Below are positions 44,331 to 55,199 of a stretch of DNA of 64,000 bases, in pieces. The DNA is from Russula earlei (lineage: Eukaryota > Basidiomycota > Agaricomycetes > Russulales > Russulaceae). Position numbers and translations under genes: made by a program. The DNA lies in contig JAGFNK010000254.1 of assembly GCA_025769875.1 (NCBI GenBank), positions 1-64,000 of the forward strand, read 5' to 3'. How positions within the stretch are numbered: the first letter of the stretch is position 1; the number at the start of each line of letters is the position of its first letter. The notes under the pieces are model-generated. The model saw only the letters and a list, made by a program, of their open reading frames with translations. It had not been told where the DNA came from and searched no databases.

Positions 44331-44949
44331 TGTTACCAAGTGGTTTGGGGTCCAGAAGATGCCAGAACACCTGAACTATGGACTGCATCATTTGCATCAT
44401 GTGTGCATCAGATCTTGACTGTTTGTGTTCCTTGATATTGCATTTGGAACACGTTGATCATATCTTCCTGTTGAAGTGATACAGAAGCAATGAGTTGCAT
44501 TGCTTCTGTTCCAGATGTTCCTGTACTGCCATGTACATTGTTTCCCTGATTGGGAAAGTACTTATGACACCAATATTGCTACTAGGGAAGCACTTAATGC
44601 TTCCAGCAACGAGATCATTTACACAGAAGCAAGTATTGCTTCTATGAGCTGCCTTTGCTTCTATAGCACCAACCAGTACTATAGTAGCATGAACCTTATC
44701 CCTGAGGGCTATATAAAGCCCCTGGTTCATAGCAGTTGAGCCTTAAGCTTGACCTAGTTTGCCAATCCCAAACAGTTGACTCCCACCCTGTCTGCAGAGC
44801 CCCTTTCATCTTGTTGCCATACTCTAGAAGGATCTAACACTCCTTCCCTCCACAAGTACTGCTTGCTTGACTCAAGCAAATCTGCATTGGTAGGACGCAT
44901 TTACAGACATGACCATTGACCTTATTTAAAGCACTTTGGAGCCTTAACA
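44331..44949 (+). repeat. Gypsy 5' LTR, family D
   Basis: 619 bp from TGTTACCAAGTGGTTTGG to GGAGCCTTAACA, matching the 3' LTR over its full length with scattered substitutions. It contains a TATATAAAG box near 44710 and a perfect hairpin at 44481-44509 with 12-bp arms ACAGAAGCAATG / CATTGCTTCTGT and a 5-nt loop. Confidence 0.93.
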
Positions 44950-46451
44950 TAAGTTGAGCTTCTATCACAGACATTGCAGTGAAAGCAAACCAGAATTAGG
45001 TAGGAAGCCTTAGGACTAGGATCTAGTCATCATATGGTCAGCAACCTATGCTGAAGTAGTCAAGGGAGAGAATCTATACAGACCTCTCCATGACAAGAAG
45101 AAGGTGTACTATGTGACTCTTGACGAGCAGCATGGTTGGACACACACACACTTCTGTAAAGACCCCTACTGTCATTGGCATAGACAGTGGTAAGTGGGCA
45201 CACAAGTCCCAACTCCCTAGGAAAGGCAGTGGCAAGCAGACAAACTGGAGATCAAAGGAGAACATTGCATATGTGTAAAGTTCACCCAGAAAACAAAGCA
45301 AGGAACCAAATTTGGTTGGTTCAAAGCTAGAGAAAGGGATGCTCTACCCTCAGGAATCAAAGGAACTGCCATCTGGTGCTGGGCAGACCAGGAAGGACCT
45401 AACAGATACAAGGTCTGATATAAAGGAAGCTTCCTTCCTTGCAAATATATCAATGAGCAGTGGTATGTCATTGACTACCACAATGGACATCCCTATGCAG
45501 AAGAGGACAAAGATATCAATGAATATAAGGTTCTAGGTTTAGGAACCAAGACAGACCCTTATACTACTCATTGGGAACCAAGAGACCCAGTGGGAGATGA
45601 CCCAGCTCCACTGATACAAAAGTCATGCAGTGGAGAAACAGAAAAGTTGGACCCTCTGACTACAGACCAGAAAGCAGAAGCACCAGAAGTATTGGAGCTA
45701 GCTGAAAGACTGGAGCAGACAGTACACATCTCACCCATTGAACTAACAATAGTTGAAGAACCAGAAGAATTGGTTGAAATGGCTACCATTGCAGTGATGC
45801 AGACAGCCACAATTGCCACCCAGACAGCCAGTTGACAAACAGGGCCTACCATTGTAGTAAACCCTGGAGGCGGCCCACCTGGTGGGGGAGGACCACCTGA
45901 AGGAGTCCCCTTTGGACCAGTGGGCCCACCAGGCCCAGGTGGAGGCCCACCCAGAGGAGGCCCTCCAGGAGGAGGACCACCTGCAGCACCTCCTGTAGGA
46001 CCAGGAGCAAACCTGGTGCCCCAGCTGGCACCAGGCCCCCATGGAGGCAATGGATCTTTGAAAGGAGACCCTCCTGATGTCTTCAAAGGAGACAGAGAGA
46101 AGATGAAATACTATGTCCAAGATTTCAATCTATGGAATTTGCTTAACAGTGACAACCTGACCATGACTATTCCAATGAAGTGAGTAGCCTTGGCTCTCAC
46201 CTACATCAAAGGAGAGAAAGTACACAAATGGGTGGTCAACCAAACAAACCTGGTAGAAGCAAAAAGGAATGGGGACTCACTGTCGCCTTATGCACCCATG
46301 CAATTGGATCCAACTGACATGCTCTTTTGGACCAAATTTGTGGATGACTTCTTCAGAGAGAATTCAAAGATACCACAGAACCAGAGGATGCCTTCATGGA
46401 GCTGCAGCAGTTGTCCATGTCTAAAGCAGCATCGCTGGATGATTACACCAG

Positions 46452-48113
46452 TGTTATGAACCAAGGCCAGATCCTGGTCATATATTGTCCTATTTCACTC
46501 AAGAGAGACCTCTCTCACTTTGCATTGCCAACACACTTCTGTTTCTTGGGCTATCCCTCCTGTGGTGCAAGATATCACTATTGCAAAGGCACTAAAACAT
46601 GACCAGGCACCTGCTTCCTAATTGGATAATCATCACGTGGCAGCCACATGGCCACTCAGCCACCAAGAACCCAAAACAGTGGCATAAACTCCTATAAACT
46701 GTTGCATAACTCATATGACATCATCTAGGCTCCAATGACATCATGGCTGACTGAGCAACTCCACAATGACCTCACCGGCTCACTAAGCACTCCACAGTGA
46801 CATCATAAGGATGTCATCGCTCTACAATGATCAGTAATATGCTCAGTAAGCCTGAAACCTGACACAAGTGAGTTTATGCCTCTGTAGTCCTATTGGATGG
46901 TACCAAGGAGTCTAGAATAGTTCCTGCTCTTCGTAATCGACCCTGTACACAGTATATAAGCCCCAATGTAGCATGGCAGTCATCAGACTGTCCGCTTGTG
47001 ATGCTCTCATCTTCCTGGGTACTCCCCTGCGACCGCTCAGTTTAAAGTTGTCCCTTGTCCTCAAGGTACTCTTCAACAACCACCTTGTCTAAAGCCCTTC
47101 ACCACACTGGCTTCTGCTCTTTGCCTCTGTCTCCTGCAGCATGTCAAGACACATACTGCTGATCACTAAGGACTCAGGAGCAGGTGGGCAAGGGTTGGAA
47201 CAGACGGTATGCGGCGAGGGCGGCGTTGAGCAGGAGGACGAGCCAAACGATGAGGAGGTACCAGATGGGGACTGGTAGGTGTTGCAAGAGGCAAAGGTGA
47301 AGACTAGAGGCCAGTGCGGTGAAGGGGCTTTAGACAAGGTGGTCGTTGAAGAGTACCTTGGAGGCGAGGGGAATCTTTAAACTGAGCGGTCGCAGGGGAG
47401 TACCCAGAAGGATGAGAGTATCACAAATGGACAGTCTGATGACTGCCATGCTTCATTGGGGCTTATATACAGTGTACAGGGTCGATTACAAAGAACTGGG
47501 ACTATTCTAGACTCTTTGGTACCATCCAATAGGACTACAGAGGCATAAACTTGCTTGTGTCAAGTTTCAGGCTTACTGAGCGCATTACTGATCATTGTGG
47601 AGCGATGACATCATTATGAAGTCACTGTGGAGCACTTAGTGAGCCTATGAGGTCACTGTGGAGTTGCTCAGTCAGCCATGATGTCATTGGAGCCTTGATG
47701 ATGTCAGATGAGTTATGCAACAGTTTCTAAGAGTTTGTGCCACTGTTTCAGGTTCTTGGTGGCTGGGTGGCCATGTGGCTACCACGCAATGATTACCCAA
47801 TTAGGAAACGGGTGCCTGGTCATGTTATAGTGCCTTTGCAATAGTGATATCTTGTACCGCAGGAGGGATAGCCCAGAAAATGGAAGGGAGTTGGCAATGC
47901 AAAGTGAGAGAGGTCTCTCTTGAGTGAAATAGGACAATCTACAGCCAGGACCTGGCCTTGGTTCGTAACACAGCACATACCAGTCCCCATCTGGTATCTC
48001 CTAGTCATTTGGCTTGTCCTCCTGTTCAATGCCATTTATGCCATGTACCATCTGTTCTGTTCCTTGCCCACCTGCTCCTGAGTCCTTAGTGATCAGCAGT
48101 ATGTGTCTTGACA
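46452..48113 (+). mobile_element. Solo LTR, family A (TSD ACCAG), itself interrupted
   Basis: Starts TGTTATGAACCAAGG and ends GTATGTGTCTTGACA. Duplications ACCAG at 46447-46451 and 48114-48118 flank it inside gag1. Removing the inner insertion leaves about 828 bp. The uninterrupted gag sequence is visible in copy 2 at 51000-51015. Confidence 0.93.
47142..47970 (-). mobile_element. Solo LTR, family A, inverted inside another family-A LTR (TSD CAGCA)
   Basis: 829 bp from TGTCAAGACACA to GTTCGTAACA, duplications CAGCA at 47137-47141 and 47971-47975. Opposite orientation to its host LTR, so the pair can fold on itself over most of its length. Confidence 0.93.
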
Positions 48114-48779
48114 ACCAGCAAGTTCCTTGTTCTGCTCAGTAAAGCAGGATGGGACCAGAACTTTCCAGGAGCAGTTGAAGCCTATAAAGCACGACTGATC
48201 ACCTGGTTTGTGTGATGAATTTACAATTGACCAGTCAGAGACATACCAGCCATCAATGATCTATGAGCATGGATCAATGCTTCCAGGGAGGAACAAGCCA
48301 GAGACCAGCTCATGAAAGCTAATATTGGATCTGGAGGTGGATCATTGACCACCAGGGAAAATTGCATGAAGTCCCTACAGTGTGGGAAAAGGCAAAACCA
48401 AAGAGACCCCAATGCTATGGAAGTGGATTTGGTATCCACTGCTGCAGCAAGAAACAAGTGTTGTCCTCCTCTGACAGAGGAAAAGAAGAAACTGCTAGCA
48501 GAAGGAATTTGCTTCATCTGCAAGAAGGCAGGGCACATTAGCCAGAACTGTCCTGACAAGGACAGAGTCAAGAAGAAATCAAGTAACCCAAGGGACAAAG
48601 GAAAGGCTTGAGCTCTGGAAACAGAGAAGGAAGACAACTCAGGGGACAGTGGAAATGAAAGCACTGTCTCTGGACAATCCACATCTCCCCCTCCTATCTA
48701 CAACAAGAGCTCCTCCTCAGCATCCATAAAGAAGATGTCCACCAAACAGAAGGAGGACTTACTGGAAGAACTGATGGAA

Positions 48780-49283
48780 CAGGGTTTTTAGGAACACCTA
48801 AGTTGACAGCCTGGCTTAGGAAGAATAGTGTGTTGCAAGTGTACATTAGAAGACTAAATGCTATGAATATCCCATTCACTTCCATCACTGCACACACAAC
48901 AGCCAAGGAATCTGCTCTACTAGACAGTGGAGCAACAGAGAACTTCATTGATCACTCAGCTTGAAAAAGACTGAAGATTGGAAAACAAGAACTGCATGAA
49001 CCCATGGTAGTACAAAATGTTGACGGAACCCAGAATATGCAAGGAGAAGTCACTCATTATTGCTGGCTTCGTGTCTGATACAAGGAGAAGGAGAGCTGGC
49101 AGAAGTTCTATCTCACCAATTTAGGAATGGATTGGGTCATCTTGGGATATTCCTTCCTATATGAATTCAACCCCATCATCAACTGGAAGAAAGGACAGCT
49201 GATGGAGGGAGCAGTACAAATTGAAACTGCATGATATAAGTACTTGGATCTCTATGTCACAAACATCCAAAAGTGAGCAAGGG
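48780..49283 (+). pseudogene. Gypsy protease, copy 1
   Basis: Aspartic-protease region with LLDSGATENFIDHSA (active-site D-S-G) near 48920-48965, followed by a VVQNVDGTQN strand and VILGYSFLYEF. Internal stops occur (for example after the IDHSA segment and before YKEKE). It is cut at 49283 by the family-B LTR just after the NIQK segment where copy 2 passes into RT. Confidence 0.8.
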
Positions 49284-50247
49284 TGTCATGAACCACTTTC
49301 TGGAGAGGGCCCTTGACAGACCTTTCCTTATTAGAGGAAACCCAGCCTCTATGATGCCACCCTGTTCACATGGACAAAAGGGGTGAGTAGAGGTGTCCAC
49401 AATATCACGCGCACATTGTCGTGCAAGCAATTCTTGGCACAATCAACATACAACAAGCCCCACTTAGTGGCAACCCTTTTAGCACTAAAGGACAGTATTA
49501 TAGCCTCCCTAAGGACCCTTTAGGATGACCTGAAGTGCCCTACAAGGGGCACTAACAAGATACTAAAAGCCCTACAATGTGTTATTAGACTAACTCTAAT
49601 AACCTTAGAACGAACTATAAAGCAATGCTAAGGACCTTAATAGAAGTATTAAGGTTGACTCTAAGGACCCTAATAGAACTATATAAGGGGCCTTATGGAC
49701 AACTCTATTCCCTGAACCAAGCTACAAGTCCTCAAATGACCAGCCCTAAACTAACTAACAGTAAATGAATCAGGTGCTTTGCACATGTACTTAGCAGTGC
49801 ACACGTGGACACAAAAAGGCTCTTACTCATCAATATGAACCTTCTCACTCAGCAACTTACTGAGCATGACTGAGCATGCTCAGTAAGCATACTCCGACTT
49901 CTTACTCATCTGTCAATTGTGCTTGATAACAAGTTTATGACTTGTTCCCTATTTTGCAGTTCTCTTGTAGTATATAAGTGCTCAATAAAGTAGTGGACAA
50001 GTCTTCAGACTGTCCATTTGATTTGTAGAACTCCATTTTCAAAGGTACTCCTTTAGGACCACCTTATCTAGTACATGCTGGCCCTCTCTTTCCATGATCA
50101 CCTCTCACAACCAGTACCAGTCCCCCTCTGGTACTTGTTACTCATTTGGACTGTGCTCTTTGCCAACTTTGTCCTAGAACTTAGTCAACTCATCTCCAAG
50201 CTTGTATCTCACTCTTGGACTGGATTGTTCAACAGTGAGTCCCGACA
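49284..50247 (+). mobile_element. Solo LTR, family B (TSD AAGGG)
   Basis: 964 bp from TGTCATGAACCAC to GAGTCCCGACA, duplications AAGGG at 49279-49283 and 50248-50252. TATATAAG followed by AATAAAG lies near 49970. Copy 2 of the Gypsy element (52160-52180) shows the empty site. Confidence 0.93.
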
Positions 50248-50252
50248 AAGGG

Positions 50253-50415
50253 ATGAAAGTTGACAATTGAAGAAAGGGGAAGCAATTTACATCCAGAAGA
50301 TGACTATTGCTCAGAAATGGGTCCAACAGTTGATCCAACCTCAGGAAGAGGAGGACCCCCTTGCCAATATTCCAAAGCGATTCTACCGCTTTGCAGATGT
50401 CTTCTCAGAAGAGAA
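50253..50415 (+). pseudogene. RT start of copy 1 joined abruptly to gag of copy 2
   Basis: From 50253 the sequence follows the start of the RT region (compare 52172-52335) down to CTTCTCAGAAGAGAA. At about 50415 it switches to the Pro/Gly-rich part of gag (compare 45858 onward, CCCTGGAGGCG). Only an AA is shared at the joint, so it is a non-homologous junction. Confidence 0.85.
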
Positions 50416-51680
50416 CCCTGGAGGCGATCCACCTGGTGCAGGAGGACCACCTGGAGGTGGAGGAGTCCCCTTTTGACCCGCAGGTCCACCAGTACCAGGA
50501 GGAGGCCCACCTGGAGGAGGCCCTCCAGGAGGGGGACCACCTGCAGCACCTCCTGTAGGACCAGGGGCAAACCTGGCACCTCAGCCAGCACCAGGCCCCC
50601 ATGGAGGCAATGGATCTCTGAAAGGAGACCCTCCTGAAGTCTTCAAAGGAGACAGGAAGAAGACGAAGTACTTCGTCCAGGATTTCAATCTATGGAATCT
50701 GCTTAACAGTGACAACCTGACCATGACTATTCCAATGAAGTGAGGAGCCCTAGCTCTCACCTACATCAAAGGAGAGAAGGTGCATGAATGAGTGGTCAAC
50801 CAAACAAACCTGGTAGAAGCAAAAATAAATGGGGACCCGCCATCTCCCTATGCACCAGTGCAGCTGGATCCAACTGACATGCTCTTTTGGACTGAATTTG
50901 TGGATGACTTCTTCAGAGAATTCAAAGACACTACAGAGCCTGAAGATACTTTCATGGAGCTACAACAATTGTCCATGTCTAAAGCAGCATCGCTGGATGA
51001 TTATACCAGCAAATTCCTTGTTCTGCTCAGTAAAGCAGGATGGGACCAGAATTCACCAGGAGCAGTCGAAGCCTATAAGGCTGGACTAATCACCTGGCTG
51101 GTGCGACGAATCTACAATCAACCAGTCAGAGACATACCTGCCATCAATGATCTGCGAGCATGGATCAATGCTGCTAGGGAAGAACAGGCCAGAGACCAGC
51201 TTATGAAAGCCAATATTGAATCTGGAGGTGGATCATTGACCACCAGGGAGAATCGCATGAAATCCCTACAGGCTGGGAAAAGGTGAAACCAAAGAGACCT
51301 GAATGCTATGGAAGTGGACTCGGTATCCACTGATGCAGCAAGGACCAAGTGACATCCTCCTCTGACAGAGGAGAAGAAGAAACTGCTAGCAGAAGGGAAA
51401 TGCTTCATCTGCAAGAAAGCAGGGCATATCAGCCAGAACTGTCCTGACAAGGACAGAGTCAAAAAGAAATCAAGCAACCCAAGGGACAAAGGAAAAGCTC
51501 GAGCTCTGGAAACAGAAAAGGAGGATGACTCAGGGGACAGTGGAAACAAAAGCACTGTCCCTGGACGATCCACATCTCCTCCTCCTACCTATAACAAGAG
51601 CTCCTCCTCTGCATCCATAAAGAAGATGTCCGCCAAACAGAAGGAGGACTTATTGGAAGAACTGATGGAACAGGGTTTTT
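50416..51680 (+). pseudogene. Gypsy gag, copy 2, N-terminus missing
   Basis: Begins inside the Pro/Gly block and continues through the Gag core (VFKGDRKKTKYFVQDFNLWN, stop, VNQTNLVEAKINGD, DPTDMLFWTEFVDDFFREF, MELQQLSMSKAASLDDYTSK, VRRIYNQPVRDIPAINDLRA). A frame from 50792 to 51286 is open. The zinc knuckle CFICKKAGHISQNC-like segment lies near 51402-51440. The order and spacing match gag1, but without its N-terminal 250 codons. Confidence 0.85.
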
Positions 51681-52166
51681 AGGAACACCTAAGTCGATGG
51701 CCTGGCTTAGGAAGAATAGTGTGTTGCAAGTGTACATTAGAAGACTGAATGCTATGAATATTCCATTGACTTTCATCACTGCACACATGACGGCTGAGGA
51801 ATCTGCTCTGCTAGACAGTGGAGCAACAGAAAACTTCATCGATCACTCAGCTTGGAAAAGACTGAAGACTTGGAAACAGGAACTACATGAACCCATGGTA
51901 GTACGAAATGTCGATGGAACCCAGAATAAGCAAGGGGAACTCACCCATTACTGCTGGCTTCATGTCCAATACAAGGAGAAGGAGAGCTTGCAAAAGTTCT
52001 ACCTCACAGATTTAGGAACAGATCGGGTCATCCTGGGATATCCCTTCCTATATGAGTTCGACCCCACTATCAACTGGAAGAAAGGACAGCTGATGGGAGG
52101 AGCAGTACAGATGGAGACTGCTCGATACAAGTACCTGGATCTCTATGTCGCAAATATCCAAAAGTG
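51681..52166 (+). CDS. Gypsy aspartic protease, copy 2
   Basis: An uninterrupted frame (51697-52167) carries the retropepsin-like domain: MAWLRKNSVLQVYIRRLNAM, then ESALLDSGATENFIDHSAWK with the catalytic D-S-G, RNVDGTQNKQGELTHYC, FYLTDLGTDRVILGYPFLYE and ending YVANIQK. This part of the polyprotein has remained open, unlike copy 1 and the RT that follows. In a live element it would be fused to Gag and RT. Confidence 0.82.
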
Positions 52167-52167
52167 A

Positions 52168-53710
52168 GCAAGAGATGAAAGCCGACAATTGAAGAAAGGG
52201 GAAGCCATTTACCTACAGAAGACGACTATTGCTCAGAGATGGGCCCAGCAGTCAATTGAACCACAGGAAGGAGAGGACCCCCTTGCCAATGTTCCAAAGT
52301 GATTCCACTGCTTTGCAGATGTCTTCTCAGAAGAGAAGTCCCAGAGGTTCCCACCATCAAGGGAACCAGACATGCAGATAGAGCTGTTACCTGATGCACC
52401 AAAGGAGCTAAACTGCAAAGTGTACCCCCTAACATGAGATGAATGAGAATACCTCAAGAAATTCCTAGCTGATGAAGTAGAAAAGTAATACATCACTCTA
52501 GGGTCCATCCAGCTACACTTCTCCAGTGTTCTTCATTGGCAAGAAGGATAGCAAGGAGAAGAGGATCATTGTAGACTACCAACTGACTAAATCAGTGGAC
52601 CAGACAAGACAATGAACCTTTACCACATCTGGAACAAGAGGTGGAAAGACTTCAAGGAAAGAAGGTGTTCTCCAAGTTCGATATATGATGGGGATACAAT
52701 AATGTGCGACTGGAAGAAGGAGATCGCTGGAAAGCAGCCTTCAAGATGCCATATGGAACCTACCTGCCCAATGTCATGTATTTTGGGCTCAAGAACGTGC
52801 ACCAGCCTTCTTACTAGGCTGATGAGAAGAGACTTCAGGTGACTGGCTGGACCAGATGGGCAGAATACACTGTCAACTATCTGGATGACTTTGGAATTGC
52901 CTATGGGGGACAGTCCTGAACAACTAGAAATCCATGAGCAATGTATCAGTGAGCTACTCATGCTGATGCAGAAGAAGTCATACTTCCTGAAACCCAAGAA
53001 GTGCCAGTTCATGGTGCTGGAAACTAACCATGCTGGGTTGGGACATAGATGAAGGGAAGATGAAGATTGAGGCCTCCAAGGTCCGAGGAATCATGGACTG
53101 GCCTAGGGAAATCAAGGATGTGCACAAAGTATGCAAAGTCATGGGAGTCCTCAGCTACAATAGGGCTTTCATTTGAGGGTTCAGTCAGATTGCTCGACCC
53201 ATTATTGCCTTGACAAAGAAAGGGGTGCCATTTGAATGGACCCAAGAATGCAAAGATGCTCTGGAACAACTTATCCAGATAGTATCTTCCAACCCCATCC
53301 TGCTCCATCCTGATGAGGAGCGACCCTTCAAGCTGGAAGTAGACTGCGTCCAACTATGCTATTGGAGCAGTGCTATTCCAGAAGGACGAACAAGGAAAGA
53401 GAAGGCCAATAGGTTACTTCTCTGCAGCCTTGAAACAAGCAGAAAAGAACTACGACATATGGGACAAAGAGTTCTTAGCCATGGTGCGAGCCTTGAAGCA
53501 CTTGGAGGCACCTGCTCATGGGAGCAAAGCATAAGGTGGTGGTCTATACAGACCATGTGAAACCTGTTGCATTACCTGACACCCTCAGCGTATAAATGGT
53601 CAAGTGGCAAGATACATTACCTTCTTGGCAGACTTCAACTTGGAGCTGAAGCACCAGGCAGGGGCAAGGAATAAAGCAGATGCCCTGTCCAGGAGACCTG
53701 ACCTTGACGA
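52168..53710 (+). pseudogene. Gypsy reverse transcriptase and RNase H, broken
   Basis: RT landmarks in order, across shifted frames: FADVFSEE, FDIRWGYNNVRLEEGDRWK and AFKMPYGTYLPNVMYFGLKN (about 52670-52800), the catalytic VNYLDDFGIAYGG (about 52870-52910), MTKKGVPFEWTQECKDALEQ (53210-53270). RNase H follows with NYAIGAVLFQKDEQGKRR, IGYFSAALKQAEKNYDIWDK and EFLAMVRALKHLEA (53345-53510). At least five stops or frameshifts lie in this span, so it cannot make enzyme. Confidence 0.85.
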
Positions 53711-54811
53711 ATGGACAAGGGGATAAAGAAGAAGTGGTTGTGCTTACCTGACCACCTTTTTATCCGAGTAATACATACCACTGCATTGGAAGAATGGATA
53801 AAGAACCAACAAGGAGAAGAAAGGACACCAACTAAAGTTACTCAATTGGGTACAGAGACACCGATTGGAGAAGTGCACATAGCTTATGGTGGAAGAATGA
53901 AGCATTGGTGGTTACAGGCGATAAAGGGACCCACAGGACATTACTGGAACAGGTATCATGACAGTCCCACAGCAGGACACCCAGGGAAAGCTAAAACATT
54001 ACTGAGGAATGATGCGTTACCTACTGGTAGGCCCACCATGAGGCATTTCATCAATCAATATGTGGAAGGATGTGCAGTTTGCCAAAGTAACAAGTCAAAC
54101 ACTCATCCAAGTCGACCTCCCCTGTATCCCATACCACCAGAAGAAGGGGCTACTCCCTTCTTGACTGTCAGCATGGACTTTGTGGTCAAATTGCTGAAGT
54201 CAAAAGGATATGACAGTATATTGACTGTCACCAACCACGATTGTACTAAAGGCATCATCCTGCTTCCTTGGAAGGAAGAGATGGACGCAGAAGAGCTAGT
54301 GCAGCTCTACAAGGACAGGATATTCACCTTTGTGGGAGTGCCAAGCAAGATCATATCCGATTGCAACAAACTAATAAGTTCCAAGTTTATTAGGGAACTT
54401 TGCAACCAGGTGCATATCAAACAGAATATCAGCACCGCCTACCATCCCCAGACAGATGGACAATCAGAAAGGACAAATCAGACGATGGAGATGTCACTCA
54501 GGGTCTTTTGCAACCACCAACAAGACGGCTGGGTGGACTGGCTGCCTCTGGTGCAATACACAATGAATTCTAACATTTCAGAGACAACCAAGCAGTCCCC
54601 TTTCTTCTTATGGATGGGCTTTATGCCCAAGGCACACCAGCCAAATTGGGGAAGCAAGATACCAAGAATAGACAATTGGAAAGTCCGAATCCAGGAAGCG
54701 AGATCACAGGCACAAGAAGCAATGAAGATCACTTCCCTAATGTGGAAGCGAAGAAGTAGTTTCCAACCTTATCAGAAAGGGGAAAGGTATGGCTCAACAG
54801 CACCAACCTAA
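53711..54811 (+). CDS. Gypsy integrase, long open fragment
   Basis: A 366-codon open frame with the integrase layout. The HHCC zinc domain shows HDSPTAGHPGKAKT then CAVCQSNKS. The catalytic core has VSMDFVVKLLKSKGYDSILT (first Asp), KIISDCNKLISSKF (second Asp, with CNKL where RGSQF is usual) and HPQTDGQSERTNQTMEMSLR (Glu). The N-terminal part comes after the RNase H frame break. The frame ends at 54811, before the GPY/F-like and chromodomain region, which continues in another frame. The core is largely preserved but the altered stretch after the second Asp suggests decay. Confidence 0.82.
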   Translation: MDKGIKKKWLCLPDHLFIRVIHTTALEEWIKNQQGEERTPTKVTQLGTETPIGEVHIAYGGRMKHWWLQAIKGPTGHYWNRYHDSPTAGHPGKAKTLLRNDALPTGRPTMRHFINQYVEGCAVCQSNKSNTHPSRPPLYPIPPEEGATPFLTVSMDFVVKLLKSKGYDSILTVTNHDCTKGIILLPWKEEMDAEELVQLYKDRIFTFVGVPSKIISDCNKLISSKFIRELCNQVHIKQNISTAYHPQTDGQSERTNQTMEMSLRVFCNHQQDGWVDWLPLVQYTMNSNISETTKQSPFFLWMGFMPKAHQPNWGSKIPRIDNWKVRIQEARSQAQEAMKITSLMWKRRSSFQPYQKGERYGSTAPT

Positions 54812-55199
54812 AAACAACACATCAACAGTGAAACTACGCCCAAAACATTATGGGCCCTTTGAAATCATGGAGGTGATCAGCCCTGTGACATACAGATTGG
54901 ATCTTCCCTAGCCCCTGGAGGATCCATAACATGTTTCATGCATCCTTATTGACACCTTACAAGAAAACGGAGGAGCATGGGGCCAACTACACCAATCCAG
55001 AAGCAGAATTGGTGGAAGGAGAGGAGGAGTACGAAGTAGCAATGATTTTAGGTTCAAGATGAACTGGAAGGAGGAAACAATTAGAGTATAAAGTCTGGTG
55101 GGAAGAATACTCCAAAGCCCATGACTCTTGGGAGCCAGTAGAGAACATCAAAGCGTCTAGACTAATAGAGGAATACCACAGAAAGAACCCCGCTGCCAT
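54812..55199 (+). pseudogene. Integrase C-terminus and chromodomain
   Basis: After a frame change the sequence carries GPFEIMEVISPVTYRL (GPY/F-type module, about 54845-54905), HASLLTPYK-like residues, then a chromodomain: EYEVAMILGSR, one stop, QLEYKVWWEEYSKAHDSWEP and VENIKASRLIEEYH (55026-55180). This identifies a chromovirus-type Gypsy. The frame overlaps the start of the next ORF. Confidence 0.78.

Larger units (their letters stand above)
45050..48611 (+). pseudogene. Gypsy gag, copy 1, broken and interrupted
   Basis: Degenerate Gag in pieces. The N-terminal part (about 45050-45590) reads in shifting frames; 45590-45835 ends at an internal stop. The Pro/Gly-rich block around 45860-46000 leads into the retrotransposon Gag core (about 46060-46440: DVFKGDREKMKYYVQDFNLW, AYIKGEK-like ALTYIKGEKVHKWV). 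Solo LTRs at 46452-48113 cut it after ASLDDYTS; it resumes at 48114 and ends with a CCHC knuckle near 48510-48555 (CFICKKAGHISQNC) and a KDRVKKK tail. Compared with copy 2 it retains the N-terminus but has more stops. Confidence 0.85.
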
